Assembly (NCBI RefSeq): GCF_023101665.1 | Contig: NZ_CP082162.1 | Coordinates: forward strand, 186,001 to 250,000 | Direction of reading: 5' to 3' | Length of the DNA: 64,000 nt | Origin: Bradyrhizobium sp. 195 | Lineage (GTDB): Bacteria; Pseudomonadota; Alphaproteobacteria; Rhizobiales; Xanthobacteraceae | Shown here: positions 61,289 through 64,000 of the stretch, one piece after another | Layout of the letters: each line of letters opens with the position of its first letter | Position numbering within the stretch: position 1 is the stretch's first letter | Made by a program: the position numbers and the translations under genes | The notes under the pieces: generated by a model | Seen by the model: the letters and a program-made list of their open reading frames with translations, nothing else | Database searches by the model: none | What the model was told of the DNA's origin: nothing

Positions 61289-61547
61289 TTATATTATCTC
61301 GCCGCCGTTGAGGAGCCGCACGTAAGCGCCGCTCTCGTGCAGCTCAAGCCAGCCGCGCTCGACCGCCATCTTGATGCCTGCTCCGAACTCCGGGCCGCTG
61401 CCGCCGTGTTGGTACATGAACAGCCCGTTGATCTTTTCGATATGGATGCGGCCGTCTTGGACGGGGTCGATGGTGGCGGCGAGCTGAACCAACTGACGCT
61501 GCGGTCTCAGGATCTGCATAGGGTCGTTGGGCCGTGAATCTTGTCAT
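61289..61547 (-). pseudogene. Frameshifted paralogue of the 86-residue gene at 42828
   Basis: The start MTRFTAQRPYADPETAA is in one frame. '[17 protein letters not shown]', 'IHIEKINGLFMYQHGG' and '[19 protein letters not shown]' are in the next, ending at 61289. The shift is near 61497. Compared with 42828-43088 it shares [25 protein letters not shown] and WLELHESG. It lies four bases after the stop of a zinc-ribbon gene fragment, repeating the order of the other locus, except that SRAP is absent here. Confidence 0.7.
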
Positions 61548-61550
61548 GCT

Positions 61551-61850
61551 CTACCGCTCTTCGGTGGGGTGCACCCATTTATAGGGCGTGATCTGCCTTG
61601 TCTCGGTTAGCTTGATCATGCGAGCGGGCGGCGCGTACCGAGGCGTCCGGCAGGATCGACATTTCAGGGAAGCTTCCAACTTCCAGAGCGGCGTGTCTCG
61701 AGGTCGGCGGACAGCGTCAAGCGGAAGGCTGGCGCGGGTCTTACAGCGGGCGCACTCGACCTCCAGCCAGTTAAGGCCGCCGTTGAGGCACTGGCCGATG
61801 GTCGGGGATGGCTGAGCAAGGCCGCCGTAGCGAAGGCCCGATTGGCTGCG
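61551..61850 (-). pseudogene. Zinc-ribbon protein fragment, paralogue of the 43791 gene
   Basis: An uninterrupted frame without start codon reads 'YGGLAQPSPTIGQCLNGG', 'NWLEVECARCKTRASLPLD', 'AVRRPRDTPLWKLEASLK' and 'CRSCRTPRYAPPARMIKLT', stopping at 61551. It keeps two CxxC knuckles and aligns with the central part of 43791-44270 (SPTI..., LEV-x-C-x-x-CK, PRD). An in-frame stop lies upstream near 61855, so the N-terminal half is lost or frameshifted. Confidence 0.65.
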
Positions 61851-62121
61851 CGATCGTTAGAGTATCGGTCCGACTAGCTACTTAGGCGGCTTCATCACCT
61901 TGGGCCCGCTTTCTGGCTCGACGGCGAAGCTTGATACGCCTCGAGTAATCAGCTTCTTTCGTTGGACGGGAAACGGCGCCCGGAGGTGTCGGTGCCTGGT
62001 TTGAACCTTTGGATCAATGCGGCATGACTCCGCGTCGGCGGAGGCAGCGAAGTTCTCGCTTCTCATCGCACATTAACGGGAGATACTTCGATACTGGACG
62101 CACATCGGAACGTCGGTGAGC

Positions 62122-62412
62122 TCATTGGACTGGCGTTTTCGGCCGCACGTTGAGCCGTGCGAGCTCTCGGCGCTCGTCATCCGACAATTGCCAATCCTCG
62201 CATTGATTGTAGAGCTGCTTAAAAGCGTCGTGCAGCTTGCTTCGGGCGACCTTTACCATCTCAGTGTCGTCAAATTCGCGCGAGTTGAGGAAGATCGGTA
62301 AGGTAAAACTGGTTTGATCGCGGTCAAATCGAAACGTCAAACCCATATCCTCACCTCGCTCATTAGGCGAAATCATCTCAATGCGTGCGAGTGTGATTTT
62401 GAATTTGCCCAT
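62122..62412 (-). CDS. Hypothetical protein
   Basis: A 96-residue protein, MGKFKITLARIEMISPNER, then 'LTFRFDRDQTSFTLPIFLN', 'VARSKLHDAFKQLYNQCED' and 'SDDERRELARLNVRP'. It looks like an alpha/beta protein with a helical C-terminus. AGGAG lies about ten bases before the ATG. No known family. It lies between pseudogenes and appears intact. Confidence 0.65.
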   Translation of the reverse strand: MGKFKITLARIEMISPNERGEDMGLTFRFDRDQTSFTLPIFLNSREFDDTEMVKVARSKLHDAFKQLYNQCEDWQLSDDERRELARLNVRPKTPVQ

Positions 62413-62463
62413 CCATTCAACTCCTGGAATCGCGGGCCAAAAGCGACTTGGGTTTATTGTTCA

Positions 62464-62738
62464 TCAGACGCCTTTTGAGAATTGACTGGCGACAAGATCG
62501 TAAGAGCCCCTGCTGCCGCGCACATAAACCTTTGCGGCTGTAGCGCAGATCGCATCGCGATTGCGATCAAACGCATTCAGGAAGTCAGCTTCGTCGTGAC
62601 AGGCGCCAGGCTGAAGTCGTTTCAAGGCGTCTTCCTCAATGAAGAATGATGCCTCAATCGCACTGTCTGAGCCCCCAGAAAATGCACTGCGCGTCTCGTC
62701 CGGTCATATGAGCGGCTTTGATTTGGAAACTTGATCAT
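62464..62738 (-). pseudogene. DUF1488 protein, frameshifted
   Basis: From ATG 62738, MIKFPNQSRSYDRTRRAV then FLGAQ is in one frame. The rest, 'SDSAIEASFFIEEDALKRL', 'DEADFLNAFDRNRDAICA' and 'AAKVYVRGSRGSYDLVAS', is in another, ending at 62464. The break is in the TTTTCTGGGGGCTC stretch near 62680. The pattern MI-x-F-x-N-x-SRSYD to SYDL is that of rhizobial DUF1488 proteins. Intact length about 90 residues. Confidence 0.7.
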
Positions 62739-62778
62739 ACGGCAGTCCAATCCAGATTAGCAGGCGTCTAGTCGTGCG

Positions 62779-62955
62779 ATGTTCGAAGAGGCAGCTGCGC
62801 GTCTGCTGTCACTTTCCCCTCACGCTCTCAGGGGGGCGGCAGAGCGAACCTTGCTGCAGCGCAATGGCTTCCGCGGCGATCCACCCGACGACATGAGCGT
62901 ACACTCAGCTACTCTGATTCAATTGGCTTTCGACAAAGAAGTTGCTCGGTCGTGA
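62779..62955 (+). CDS. Small hypothetical protein
   Basis: A 58-residue frame, MFEEAAARLLSLSPHALRG, then 'AERTLLQRNGFRGDPPDD' and 'LIQLAFDKEVARS'. It is helical and protein-like, but without a clear ribosome site. Its stop lies one base before the converging transglutaminase-like gene end. Function unknown. Confidence 0.45.
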   Translation: MFEEAAARLLSLSPHALRGAAERTLLQRNGFRGDPPDDMSVHSATLIQLAFDKEVARS

Positions 62956-62956
62956 G

Positions 62957-63820
62957 CTATGAGGTGACCAGAACCTCAACTGACATACCAGCGAAGGCAT
63001 TTGTACTGCCGATGTAGCTGCCCGACACCGGCGCTATCTGGCGGATATCGCGAGCTACCGCGATGGGAACCAAATTAAAGCCGCCTAAACTGCGGTTTGT
63101 TGGGTCAAACGTGATCCAGCCCGCTCCCGGTACGAAGATTTCGGCCCACGCATGCGTTGATCCTGTTCCGCCGGAGCCGGCACTTTGCTGGACCGGGTTG
63201 TAAAGATAGCCGGAAACGATCCTCGCTCCGAAACCCAACGCGCGGGCCGCTTCGGTGAACAACACCGCCAGATCTCGGCATGAACCCCAGCCACGACTCA
63301 AGGTCTCCAGGGGCATTTGGGTCCCTTCTTCGTCACGGCTCTGATATCGAGCCGCTTGCGAAACCCCGACGCTTAGGTCCTTGAGCAGCGCCAATGTGTC
63401 AGTCTCCCTTCCGCGAACAAACATTTGTGCCCAGTTTCGCAAGGTCCCTTCCGAGTCCGCGAATTGCGGAGTGGCCAAAGCGCCAAGATCGACCCAATCA
63501 TGATTGGAATAGAGGAAGGGGTAAGATGTTGCCGAGACTGAGATGTCGAAAATAGGCCATTCAACCGAGGCGAGCTGAAGCTTTGCAGCGCTGCAGATCA
63601 CCAAAGTGCTGGCCTTCATGGCAAACGTTGCTGTTGTAACTGCATTCCCGAACACGTCGCTGGCCCATGTCAAGACTGCATCAGGCGTCGCCGCAATTCG
63701 GCTGGATAGCAATCGAACATCACGGCTTTCGCGCGGACGCAGCATAAGGCGATGAGGAAGAAGGCTTACCGGCTCATGGAAGCGATAAGTCGTCGTATGC
63801 TGAATGTTCAAGGTGATCAA
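62957..63820 (-). CDS. Transglutaminase-like (papain-fold) family protein
   Basis: A 287-residue protein. The N-terminal domain 'TTTYRFHEPVSLLPHRLMLR' is the bacterial transglutaminase-like N domain. The catalytic core has 'RGWGSCRDLAVLFTEAARAL' with the Cys, 'GSTHAWAEIFVPGAGWITFD' with the His, and the following Asp in DPTN. This triad is complete. Such proteins are proteases or amidases, mostly of unknown substrate. The start is uncertain: TTG 63820 has GGGAG upstream, while a frame open to 63892 adds an Arg-rich leader. Confidence 0.88.
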   Translation of the reverse strand: MITLNIQHTTTYRFHEPVSLLPHRLMLRPRESRDVRLLSSRIAATPDAVLTWASDVFGNAVTTATFAMKASTLVICSAAKLQLASVEWPIFDISVSATSYPFLYSNHDWVDLGALATPQFADSEGTLRNWAQMFVRGRETDTLALLKDLSVGVSQAARYQSRDEEGTQMPLETLSRGWGSCRDLAVLFTEAARALGFGARIVSGYLYNPVQQSAGSGGTGSTHAWAEIFVPGAGWITFDPTNRSLGGFNLVPIAVARDIRQIAPVSGSYIGSTNAFAGMSVEVLVTS

Positions 63821-64000
63821 CGGCAACTCCCGCCGGCGGCCGCGCCGGCTCATCGACGGCCCATTGCGGCGAAGGATGAAATGCCAGATCACAGGCTAGA
63901 GTGAGGAACGAAGTGGGGGCCTGTCGGTTCACTTCACCTGCAACATTTCTCAATGCCTGAGGCATCGTGCAGGACCCAGCGAGGTACTGCAATGACCTCC
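63821..64000. other. Window end, no gene seen
   Basis: The last 180 bases upstream of the transglutaminase-like gene contain no frame with protein character on either strand. A promoter is expected but cannot be pinpointed. Confidence 0.4.

Noticed and set aside
1..64000. CRISPR arrays
   Set aside because: No regularly spaced direct repeats were seen. The only repeats are the few dispersed elements described.
1..64000. rRNA, tRNA, tmRNA or known riboswitches
   Set aside because: No sequence with the conserved cores or complete folds was found by eye, including upstream of the MgtC-family gene, where an Mg-sensing leader was specifically looked for.

Overview
The window looks like a piece of an alphaproteobacterial chromosome, most likely Bradyrhizobium or a close Nitrobacteraceae relative. 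This is inferred from high G+C, two branched-chain-amino-acid-type (Liv) ABC operons, an aa3-type cytochrome oxidase subunit I, and many small proteins of rhizobial type (DUF6894, DUF1488, small PilZ, DUF4142, an 'ETFPASDP'-like small protein). No rRNA or tRNA gene could be supported.

Layout. 1-28 kb is mostly ordinary metabolic chromosome. It holds small stress or regulatory genes (ferritin-like protein, PAS protein, Rnk) and a universal stress protein translationally coupled to a first complete Liv-type operon (4.4-8.9 kb). A solitary coxA/ctaD, a frameshifted NYN-domain gene and transaldolase follow. A tightly overlapping six-gene minus-strand operon comes next (20.0 to 14.2 kb): exported metallo-beta-lactamase, ABC ATPase, ABC permease, GldG-like protein, DUF4340-like protein and HupE/UreJ-like protein. 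A second complete Liv-type operon (21.1-25.7 kb) and a broken FAD oxidoreductase end this part.

28-49 kb is an accessory region. It contains fragments of HTH, excisionase and integrase genes, an IS21-family insertion (34.4-36.2 kb), a ribbon-helix-helix gene with a palindromic operator, and a broken iron permease. It also has an SRAP (YedK/HMCES) gene between two small genes that recur at 61 kb, plus many small orphan proteins. 49.9-56.5 kb is an island bounded by recombinase debris. It carries a zinc-ribbon protein, a secreted caspase-like protein, a RelA/SpoT-domain protein and a small membrane protein. Its serine recombinase gene contains an internally inverted segment. 56.6-64 kb returns to ordinary genes (hisN, PepSY, Nudix, MgtC, transglutaminase) mixed with fragments.

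Two patterns stand out. First, a dispersed non-coding-looking repeat of about 120-270 bp is present in five full or partial copies (30.4, 42.7, 47.6, 57.0 and 57.4 kb). It has two conserved hairpins, the last of which is terminator-like, and it tends to lie beside tiny genes. Second, an unusual number of otherwise recognisable genes carry a single-base frameshift. Either the accessory regions are decaying or the assembly has residual indel errors; the sequence alone cannot decide, so such genes are described as 'frameshifted' rather than dead.
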